Positions 1-4,906 of a stretch of DNA of 6,330 bases are shown in pieces. The notes below the pieces were generated by a model that saw only the letters and a program-made list of their open reading frames with translations, had not been told where the DNA came from and made no database searches. Origin of the DNA: Odoribacteraceae bacterium (lineage in GTDB: Bacteria; Bacteroidota; Bacteroidia; Bacteroidales; Marinifilaceae); NCBI GenBank assembly GCA_031259905.1, contig JAIRKS010000116.1, positions 1 to 6,330 on the forward strand, written 5' to 3'. Position 1 is the first letter of the stretch, and every line of letters starts with the position of its first letter. The translations under genes were made by a program, and so were the position numbers.

Positions 1-2
1 CC

Positions 3-202
3 GAAAGTATACTCGCGTTAAGAAACCTTTCATCGGGAATTCCCGCAAGTATACATATGTTAAGAGGCCTTTCGTCGGGAATTCCCGAAAGTATACTCAT
101 GTTAATAACCCTTTCGTCGGGAATTCCCGAAAGTATACCCACGTTAAGAAACCTTCCGTCGGGAATTCCCGAAAGTATACCTATGTTAAGAAACCTTCCG
201 TC
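3..202. repeat. Family A block of the array (EcoRI-type cores)
   Basis: Five consecutive family A linkers (3-34, 45-76, 87-118, 129-160, 171-202) separate cores of GGGAATTCCC. Two more A linkers recur at 255-286 and 297-328 after an isolated B linker. The shared part is GAAAGTATAC, two or three variable bases, then AYGTTAAGAAACCTTYCGTC with a few substitutions. The perfect dyad around each core is TCGGGAATTCCCGA (14 bp); CTTTC upstream and GAAAG downstream could extend the pairing across a three-base bulge. This half is clearly less GC-rich than the B half. Confidence 0.9.
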
Positions 203-338
203 GGGAACACCCGACGGTCTCCCCACAACTGAACTGGCTCCGGCGGGAACACCCGAAAGTATACATACGTTAATAAACCTTCCGTCGGGAATTCCCGAAA
301 GTATACCCATGTTAAGAAACCTTCCGCCGGGAACACCC

Positions 339-617
339 GACGGTCTCCCCACAACTGAACTGCCTCCGTCGGGAACTCCCGACGGTCTCCCGACAACTGT
401 ACTGGCTCCGTCGGGAGCTCCCGACGGTCTCCCGACAACTGTACCGGCTCCGTCGGGAAGCTCCCGACGCTCTCCCGACAACTGTACCGGCCCCGTCGGG
501 AAGCTCCCGACGGTCTCCCAACAACTGTACTGGCTCCGTCGGGAGCTCCCGACGGTCTCCCGACAACTGTACCGGCTCCGTCGGGAAGCTCCCGACGGTC
601 TCCCTATAACTGAACCG
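339..617. repeat. Family B block of the array (SacI-type cores)
   Basis: Six B linkers in a row (339-370, 381-412, 423-454, 466-497, 509-540, 551-582) plus a degenerating last copy from 594. An isolated earlier B linker lies at 213-244. The typical dyad is CCGTCGGGAGCTCCCGACGG, a perfect 20 bp palindrome at 408-427; the copy at 583 has one extra central A. In several units CTCCCGAC occurs twice, 11 bp apart, so the GTCGGGAG arm has two possible partners. Three units have an 11 bp core and therefore shift any reading frame through the array. Confidence 0.9.
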
Positions 618-736
618 GGAGGGTTGGCCGATGCCTGGCGTCGGTTGTCTTGTTCGGGTGGGGGTTGTTTTACCCCGGCAGGGGGTGAGGCGTGAAAGAG
701 TTCAGGTTTGTTTTATCAATACCGGGGGCGGTGAGG
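618..736. other. Gene-free spacer between repeat array and rsmE end
   Basis: This stretch lies downstream of rsmE on the minus strand. I see only weak inverted repeats: GGGGT 661-665 with ACCCC 672-676, and the same ACCCC with GGGGT further right. There is no convincing T-tract terminator, no promoter matching TTTG-N19-TAnnTTTG, and no coding sequence I can support. A transcript leaving rsmE could therefore run into the repeat array. Confidence 0.5.
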
Positions 737-1465
737 TTAGCGGGAGGGGGTGTCGGGGCGCGCGATGGCGTTGACGAGGTGCACGGTGTGGCAGGCGACG
801 ATGCCGGCGGTCTCGGCTCGCAGGCGGCTGTCGCCGAGGGAGACGGGGAGGAAGCCGCGGTCGATGGCGAGACGGATCTCGGCGGGCGAGAAGTCGCCTT
901 CGGGACCGACGAGCAGGGTGACGGCCGTGGCGGGGGTGCACGCGCGGTGGAGCGGGCGACGGTCGCCGGGGGCGCAGTGGGCGATGTACCCGGGCGCGGG
1001 GGGCGTGTCGCGGATGAAATCCCGGTAGGCGGCCAGGGGGTGCAACGTGGGGAGGTACGCCTTGCAGGATTGTTTCATGGCGGCGATGATGATTTTCTCG
1101 AGGCGTTCGCGGTGGACGGTTTTTCTCTCGGAGTGTTCGCAGAGGAGGGGGGTGATCTCGTCGATGCCGATCTCGGTGCATTTTTCGAGGCACCACTCGA
1201 GTCGCTCGTTGTTTTTCGTCGGGGCGATGGCGAGGTGTATGGAGAAGTCGCGTTTGCCGTGTTGCTCGATCTTCTCGATGCAGGTGACCTCGCAGGCGTC
1301 GGGGTCGGCGCGCGTGACGCGGCAGTGGTAGAGGCCGCCGCGCCCGTCGACGAGGGTGATGTCGTCGCCGGGGACGAGGCGCAGTACGCGGACGCAGTGC
1401 CGGGATTCTCCCGGCGGGAGGACGCGGGGCGCGCCGTTGGCGAGCGGGGTGTAGAAGATGTGCAC
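737..1465 (-). CDS. rsmE: 16S rRNA (uracil1498-N3)-methyltransferase RsmE
   Basis: A 242-residue protein of the usual RsmE length. RsmE transfers a methyl group from S-adenosylmethionine to N3 of U1498 near the decoding site of 16S rRNA, acting on the assembled 30S subunit in the cytoplasm. The N-terminal PUA-like part includes HCVRVLRLVPGD (residues 23-34), a family signature. The SPOUT methyltransferase part carries APTKNNERLEWCLEKCTEIG (81-100), a KQSCKAYLP stretch (131-139), the SAM-binding LLVGPEGDFSPAEI (184-197; most members have GPEGGF, so D191 is a small variation) and LGDSRLRAETA (210-220) at the knot. I chose the GTG at 1465-1463 because translation from it begins MHIFYTP, the expected RsmE start; I see no in-frame ATG between it and the end of the upstream gene. 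It lies 54 bp downstream of the EF-G-like gene on the same strand and is probably co-transcribed, although a GC hairpin sits between them. Assignment is secure by motif; the GTG start is likely but not proven. Confidence 0.95.
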   Translation of the reverse strand: MHIFYTPLANGAPRVLPPGESRHCVRVLRLVPGDDITLVDGRGGLYHCRVTRADPDACEVTCIEKIEQHGKRDFSIHLAIAPTKNNERLEWCLEKCTEIGIDEITPLLCEHSERKTVHRERLEKIIIAAMKQSCKAYLPTLHPLAAYRDFIRDTPPAPGYIAHCAPGDRRPLHRACTPATAVTLLVGPEGDFSPAEIRLAIDRGFLPVSLGDSRLRAETAGIVACHTVHLVNAIARPDTPSR

Positions 1466-1486
1466 GCGGGGGGTGTTTAAATGGAG

Positions 1487-1511
1487 AGGCGCGCCCGCGG
1501 GGGGCGCGCCT
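1487..1511 (-). terminator. Strong GC hairpin between EF-G-like gene and rsmE
   Basis: AGGCGCGCCC (1487-1496) and GGGCGCGCCT (1502-1511) form a perfect 10 bp stem with a 5-base loop, starting 8 bases after the stop codon of the EF-G-like gene. On the minus strand it is followed by CTCCATTTAAAC rather than a clean T-run. It could be a leaky terminator, or an mRNA-stabilising or processing hairpin that sets rsmE expression below that of the upstream gene. The hairpin is certain; the terminator function is an inference. Confidence 0.45.
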
Positions 1512-1519
1512 GTTGTTGT

Positions 1520-3676
1520 TTAGTCGTCGGTGTCTTTTTCCTCGTATGCCTTGAGGAGTTCTTCCTGGATTTCTCCCGGCACTTTCTCGTAGCCGGCGAG
1601 TTTCATGGTGAAGGTGGCACGTCCGCCGGTGATGGAGCTGAGGGCGGTGGAGTATCGTTGCATTTCCTTGAGGGGTACTTTTGCCATGAGTTTCTGGAAG
1701 CCGGAGTCGGCTTCCATGCCGGTGATGATGGCGCGCCTGGTTTGGAGGTCTCCCATGACGTCTCCCATGACGTCGTCGGGGACGAGTACCTCGACGTCGT
1801 AGACGGGTTCGAGGATTTTGGGGGCGGCTTGCTTGAATGCCGTGCTGAAGGCGTTTCTCCCGGCGAGGCGGAAGGAGATTTCGTTGGAGTCGACGGGGTG
1901 CATTTTGCCGTCGTAGACGGTGACGCGGATGTCGCGGGCGTAGGATCCGGTGAGTGGTCCTTCTTCCATTTTTTCCATGATTCCCTTGAGGATGGCGGGC
2001 ATGAAGCGGGAGTCGATGACGCCGCCGACGATGGCGTTGTAGAAGACGAGTTTTCCTCCCCAGGGGAGTTCGTGTTCTTCTTTGTCGCGGACGGATATTT
2101 TGGTGTCCACGCCGTTGATCTTGTAGGTGACGGGGTCGGGCGCGCCCTCGACGTGCGGCTCGATGACGAGGTGTACCTCGCCGAACTGGCCGGCGCCGCC
2201 GGATTGTTTCTTGTGCCTGTAGTCGGCGCGGGCTTGGCGGGTGATGGTTTCGCGGTAGGGGACGCGTGGGGCGTAGTACTCGATTTCGATCTTGTCGTTG
2301 TGCTCGACGCGCCATTTCATGGTGTTGAGGTGGAACTCGCCTTGTCCCGAGACGATGATTTGCTTGAGTTCCTTGGAGTACTCGACGTTGAAGCTGGGGT
2401 CTTCCTGGTGGAAGCGTTGCAGTACCTCGGAGAGTTTCTCGTCCTCGCTGCTGTTGACGGCTTTCACGGCCGCGCGGTAGCGAGCTTCCGGGTAGACGAT
2501 GCGGGCGAACTGGTACTCGACGTCTTTCTCGTTGAGGGTGTCCCCGTTGCCGGAGTTTTTGAGTTTCACGGTGGCGCCGATGTCTCCGGCCATTATTTCC
2601 GTGACCTTGGCGCGGTTCTTTCCCGCGGCGGCGAAGAGCTGGGAGAGGCGTTCTTTGGTGGTGTTCGTGGCGTTGTAGAGGTCGTCGCCCTCGCGCAGGA
2701 CGCCGGATATGACTTTGAAGTACATGACTTCCCCGACGTGCTGCTCGACGGTGGTGCTGAAGATGTAGATGGACGTGTGGCCTTTCTCGTCGTAGGGGAC
2801 GGGGGTGCCGTCGACGGTGACGCTGGCGGGCATTTCGTCGGGGGAGGGGGTGACGTTGATGACGAATTCCATGAAGCGGCGGACGCACATGTCTTTTTCC
2901 GCCGAGACGCAGAAGACGGGGAACATGCCGCGGGAGATGAGGCCGGCCTTGATCCCGGCGCGCATTTCTTCCTCGGAGAGGGTGCCCTTGTCGAAGAAGA
3001 GTTCCATGAGCGTTTCGTCGTTTTCCGCGGCGGCCTCGACGAGGAGGTCTCGCAGCGCGCCGGCTTTTTCTTGCTCTTCGTCCGGGACGGGCAGCACGTC
3101 CGGCTTTCCTCCTTCCGGTTTCCAGCGGTACATTTCCATCTTGAGCACGTCCACGACCTGGTTGAACCCGTTGCCGGGGTTCACGGGGTATTGCACCTGG
3201 ACGACTTTCGTCCCGTAGGTGGCCTTCAGTTGTTCCACGGCCTGGTCGAAGTTGGCCTTCTCGTGGTCGAGCTGGTTAATGACGAAGATCAGGGGTTTGT
3301 TCAACCTCCTGGCGTGCCTGCCGATGATCTCTGTGCCTACCTCGACGCCCCTGACGGCGTTGATGACCATGATGCCGGTGTCGGCCACGTTGAGCGCCGA
3401 GATGACCCCTCCGGAGAAGTCGTCCGCCCCGGGGGTGTCGATGAAGTTCAACTTGTGCTCTTTCCACTCGGTGTAGAGCACCGTCGGGAAGACGGACGAG
3501 CCGTATTCCTGTTCCACGGGGCGATAGTCCGACGAGGTGTTTTTCGCCCCGACGCTTCCCCGACGCGGGATGACCCCGCCTTCAAATAACATGGATTCCG
3601 CCAGCGTGGTTTTCCCGGAACCGGAACTACCTACCAGGGCGATGTTTTTAATCTCACTTGGTTTATAGGTCTTCAT
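1520..3676 (-). CDS. fusA2: EF-G paralog (EF-G2/FusA2-like) with altered GTPase centre
   Basis: A 718-residue translation factor with the EF-G domain order. EF-G binds the ribosomal A site and drives tRNA-mRNA translocation. G domain: P-loop GSSGSGKT (16-23) in place of the canonical AHIDAGKT; switch I EQEYGSSV (55-62) in place of EQERGITI; G3 DTPGADDF (80-87) in place of DTPGHVDF, so the catalytic His is Ala84; G4 NQLD (134-137) in place of NKMD; G5 VSA (257-259) in place of GSA. Domain II covers roughly 285-375 and domain III roughly 390-470 (SGQGEFHL, 443-450). Domain IV has QSGGAGQFGEV (491-501) and its tip GKMHPVDSNE (590-599), retaining the His (593) equivalent to E. coli His583. Domain V covers MGDVMGDLQTRRA (637-649) to ITGGRATFTM (682-691). 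A Bacteroides EF-G2 has been reported to support translocation without GTP hydrolysis, and this protein fits that pattern. It is unlikely to be the main EF-G, which normally sits with ribosomal protein genes. The ATG at 3676 is the natural start for the NIALVG strand. The gene symbol is by similarity. Confidence 0.9.
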   Translation of the reverse strand: MKTYKPSEIKNIALVGSSGSGKTTLAESMLFEGGVIPRRGSVGAKNTSSDYRPVEQEYGSSVFPTVLYTEWKEHKLNFIDTPGADDFSGGVISALNVADTGIMVINAVRGVEVGTEIIGRHARRLNKPLIFVINQLDHEKANFDQAVEQLKATYGTKVVQVQYPVNPGNGFNQVVDVLKMEMYRWKPEGGKPDVLPVPDEEQEKAGALRDLLVEAAAENDETLMELFFDKGTLSEEEMRAGIKAGLISRGMFPVFCVSAEKDMCVRRFMEFVINVTPSPDEMPASVTVDGTPVPYDEKGHTSIYIFSTTVEQHVGEVMYFKVISGVLREGDDLYNATNTTKERLSQLFAAAGKNRAKVTEIMAGDIGATVKLKNSGNGDTLNEKDVEYQFARIVYPEARYRAAVKAVNSSEDEKLSEVLQRFHQEDPSFNVEYSKELKQIIVSGQGEFHLNTMKWRVEHNDKIEIEYYAPRVPYRETITRQARADYRHKKQSGGAGQFGEVHLVIEPHVEGAPDPVTYKINGVDTKISVRDKEEHELPWGGKLVFYNAIVGGVIDSRFMPAILKGIMEKMEEGPLTGSYARDIRVTVYDGKMHPVDSNEISFRLAGRNAFSTAFKQAAPKILEPVYDVEVLVPDDVMGDVMGDLQTRRAIITGMEADSGFQKLMAKVPLKEMQRYSTALSSITGGRATFTMKLAGYEKVPGEIQEELLKAYEEKDTDD

Positions 3677-3683
3677 GTAACAC

Positions 3684-3706
3684 GAAATTTATATTAAGGT
3701 TAATAT
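3684..3706 (-). promoter_or_regulatory. Possible promoter box and dyad upstream of EF-G-like gene
   Basis: TAAATTTC (3691-3684, minus strand) matches five of the six fixed bases of the Bacteroidota -7 box TAnnTTTG, but I see no TTTG at the expected distance upstream. Sharing one base with it is the dyad ATATTAAGGTTAATAT (3691-3706; 7 bp arms, 2 bp centre), 15-30 bases before the start codon. The placement would suit a regulator binding site between the promoter boxes. The dyad is certain; its role is speculative. Confidence 0.3.
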
Positions 3707-3713
3707 TACAGGT

Positions 3714-3735
3714 CGCCCGGTCTTTTTACCGGGCG
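3714..3735. promoter_or_regulatory. Perfect 8 bp hairpin upstream of EF-G-like gene
   Basis: CGCCCGGT (3714-3721), a 6-base loop CTTTTT, and ACCGGGCG (3728-3735) form a perfect stem, 38 bases or more upstream of the EF-G-like start codon. No T-run follows on either strand, so it does not look like a terminator. It may be part of a leader or an upstream binding site; I cannot tell which. Confidence 0.35.
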
Positions 3736-3775
3736 TCACAAGGTAGGGAGGATTTCGCGAAAAACCATCACGGGC

Positions 3776-3837
3776 GGGGAAAATTCCTGACATCTTTTTG
3801 CATTTCCCCTCCTGGCGTGCTTTTTGATAAGGAGGGG
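3776..3837 (+). promoter_or_regulatory. Overlapping alternative hairpins and weak promoter before peptidase gene
   Basis: GGGGAAA (3776-3782) can pair with TTTCCCC (3803-3809), while CCCCTCCT (3806-3813) can pair with AGGAGGGG (3830-3837). The middle segment is shared, so the two stems exclude each other. The same stretch contains TTTG at 3797-3800 and GCTTTTTG at 3819-3826, 18 bp apart, a partial match to the Bacteroidota TTTG-N19-TAnnTTTG promoter. If that promoter is real, transcription starts near 3832 and the hairpins are not in the mRNA, so the two readings compete. The AGGAGG at 3830-3835 lies about 30 bases before the ATG, too far to be a Shine-Dalgarno site. Confidence 0.25.
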
Positions 3838-3865
3838 CATCGTGTAACAACTTAAAAATAAAGTC

Positions 3866-4573
3866 ATGGAAACAGGTTTCATTCTCGGCCCTAACGCGTG
3901 GATTTGGGCCATATTCATTGGATTCACGTTGCTCAGCAGTCTCGTCAGCTGGCGACTCAAGCGGCGATTCGAGGAATACTCGAAGATCCCGACAGCTAAC
4001 GGGATGACGGGGAGAGACGTCGTCGAGAAAATGCTAAGGGATAACGGCGTGCAAGGCGTGAAAATCGGCAGCGTCGCCGGGCAGCTGACGGACCATTACA
4101 ACCCGGTAAACAAAACGATCAACCTCAGCCGGGAGGTGTATCACGCTGCCAACGTGGCAGCGGCGGCGGTCGCGGCCCACGAATGCGGTCACGCCCTGCA
4201 ACACGCGCGTGCTTACAGCATGTTATCGTTACGCTCGTCGCTCGTCCCGTCCGTCTCCTTCGCCTCGAAATGGATGCCGTGGGTACTACTCGGCGGGATC
4301 ATCTTCGTGGAAAGCTTCCCGGCGTTACTCCTCGTCGGCATCTGCCTCTTCGCCCTGACGACCCTCTTCAGCCTCGTCACCCTGCCCGTGGAGATCGACG
4401 CCAGCCGGAGGGCACTCGCCTGGCTGTCATCGTCCGGCGTCACGACCGTCGAGTCACAATCCAGGGCGAGAAGCGCCTTGAAACTCGCGGCGTACACGTA
4501 CGTCGTCGCGGCCCTCTCCTCGCTGGCGACGCTCCTGTACTACGTGATGATCTTCCTCGCCCGGCGCGACTAA
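3866..4573 (+). CDS. YugP-family membrane zinc metallopeptidase
   Basis: A 235-residue integral membrane protein matching the Zn_peptidase_2 (YugP) family in length and motifs. The first hydrophobic segment is about 10-28; the YSKIPTANGMTGRDVVEKML region (38-57) and LTDHYNP (74-80) are typical family stretches. The zinc site is AAHECGHALQH (103-113): HECGH (105-109) is an HExxH motif with Glu106 as probable general base, and LPVEIDASRRA (173-183) probably supplies the third ligand through Glu176. Further hydrophobic segments lie around 137-173 (probably two) and 204-231. The active site probably faces one side of the inner membrane; the substrate is unknown for the family. An in-frame TAA at 3845 bounds the start, and ATG 3866 follows an A-rich leader as expected in Bacteroidota. 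It is divergent from the EF-G-like gene and is followed at once by a strong terminator, so it is probably a single-gene unit. The family call is confident; the biological role is not known. Confidence 0.92.
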   Translation: METGFILGPNAWIWAIFIGFTLLSSLVSWRLKRRFEEYSKIPTANGMTGRDVVEKMLRDNGVQGVKIGSVAGQLTDHYNPVNKTINLSREVYHAANVAAAAVAAHECGHALQHARAYSMLSLRSSLVPSVSFASKWMPWVLLGGIIFVESFPALLLVGICLFALTTLFSLVTLPVEIDASRRALAWLSSSGVTTVESQSRARSALKLAAYTYVVAALSSLATLLYYVMIFLARRD

Positions 4574-4600
4574 ACCGCCGGCGGGCGCGCTAAAACAGGA

Positions 4601-4628
4601 AAACCTCCCGGCGTGCCGGGAGGTTTTT
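4601..4628. terminator. Bidirectional Rho-independent terminator
   Basis: CCTCCCGG (4604-4611), tetraloop CGTG, CCGGGAGG (4616-4623), then TTTTT (4624-4628) on the plus strand. It begins about 30 bases after the peptidase stop codon. The flanking AAA (4601-4603) gives TTTTCCTGTTTT after the stem on the minus strand, so the same hairpin can also end the convergent tRNA-Lys transcript. Confidence 0.9.
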
Positions 4629-4668
4629 GCTTGACCAGGTGTTTATACCTACAACTTTCCAAAACTCG

Positions 4669-4741
4669 TGATCCGTCTGGGACTTGAACCCAGGGCCCCA
4701 ACATTAAAAGTGTTGTGCTCTACCAGCTGAGCTAACGGATC
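4669..4741 (-). tRNA. tRNA-Lys (anticodon UUU)
   Basis: A full cloverleaf reads on the minus strand. The acceptor stem GATCCGT pairs with ACGGATC. The D arm is GCTC with GAGC and a GG-containing loop. The anticodon stem CAACA/TGTTG closes the loop CTTTTAA with anticodon TTT (4706-4708). The variable region is 5 bases. The T stem CTGGG/CCCAG closes the loop TTCAAGT. The discriminator base is A and the 3' CCA is not encoded (CGAG follows), so it must be added after transcription. It decodes AAA and AAG lysine codons. It has its own promoter upstream and a shared terminator downstream, and is convergent with the peptidase gene. Confidence 0.98.
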
Positions 4742-4758
4742 CCTTGCTTTCGCGGCGA

Positions 4759-4789
4759 CAAATGTACCGCTTTCCGGCATATCCACAAG
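4759..4789 (-). promoter_or_regulatory. Bacteroidota-type promoter for tRNA-Lys
   Basis: On the minus strand, TACATTTG (4766-4759) matches the -7 consensus TAnnTTTG perfectly. CTTG (4789-4786) lies 19 bp upstream and matches the -33 TTTG at three of four bases. Transcription would start about 10-14 bases before the mature tRNA. This is the clearest regulatory evidence in the window for the phylum. Confidence 0.75.
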
Positions 4790-4906
4790 CGAAACCGCGG
4801 ATTATTTTCAAGCGGTCGCGCCGCGCGGCCCGTCCCCCCGGCGCGCGGGGCGTAAAAAAGCGGCGGCGCCGACCGATTCAACGTGAAAAGGCTTACATTC
4901 GCGACC

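Larger units (their letters stand above)
1..617. repeat. Tandem array of 42-43 bp palindrome-centred units
   Basis: The array has fourteen complete cores, starting at 35, 77, 119, 161, 203, 245, 287, 329, 371, 413, 455, 498, 541 and 583, plus a partial unit cut by the left edge. Each core is a 10 bp (three times 11 bp) dyad: GGGAATTCCC, GGGAGCTCCC, GGGAACTCCC, GGGAACACCC or GGGAAGCTCCC. A linker of exactly 32 bp follows every core. Linkers fall into two families: A begins GAAAGTATAC and contains GTTAAGAAACCTTC; B begins GACGGTCTCCC and contains ACAACTG. From the left edge their order is A A A A A B A A B B B B B B, then a last B linker that diverges after about 610. The array is not a CRISPR, because linkers repeat rather than being unique. 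A 14-residue periodic frame is open because 42 is a multiple of 3, but the 43 bp units shift it, so I read the array as non-coding. Function is unknown. Candidates are a variable-number minisatellite, a protein-binding array, or a structured 3' region downstream of rsmE. Confidence 0.95.

Noticed and set aside
1..617. CRISPR array (short repeat with 32 bp spacers)
   Set aside because: The 32 bp linkers are copies of only two sequences rather than unique spacers, and the conserved core is only 10-14 bp.
692..1480. 262-codon plus-strand open frame over rsmE
   Set aside because: It lies opposite the clear RsmE reading frame and shows no known motif.
702..2888. 728-codon minus-strand open frame
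   Set aside because: It overlaps rsmE and the EF-G-like gene in another frame, is extremely rich in Arg, His and Pro, and shows no recognisable domain: a GC-driven shadow.
1481..3589. 702-codon plus-strand open frame
   Set aside because: It is antisense to the EF-G-like gene and encodes a Val, Gly, Asp and Glu-rich sequence without motifs.
3830..3837. AGGAGGGG as Shine-Dalgarno site for the peptidase gene
   Set aside because: It is about 30 bases from the ATG, and Bacteroidota generally do not rely on such sites.
4821..4848. GC-rich inverted repeat CCGCGCG/CGCGCGG upstream of nadB as a terminator
   Set aside because: The loop is long (about 14 bases), the sequence is low-complexity GC, and no gene upstream on either strand needs a terminator there.
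4894..4901. TACATTCG as the nadB promoter
   Set aside because: One mismatch to TAnnTTTG, no TTTG upstream at the right distance, and it would leave almost no leader before the ATG.
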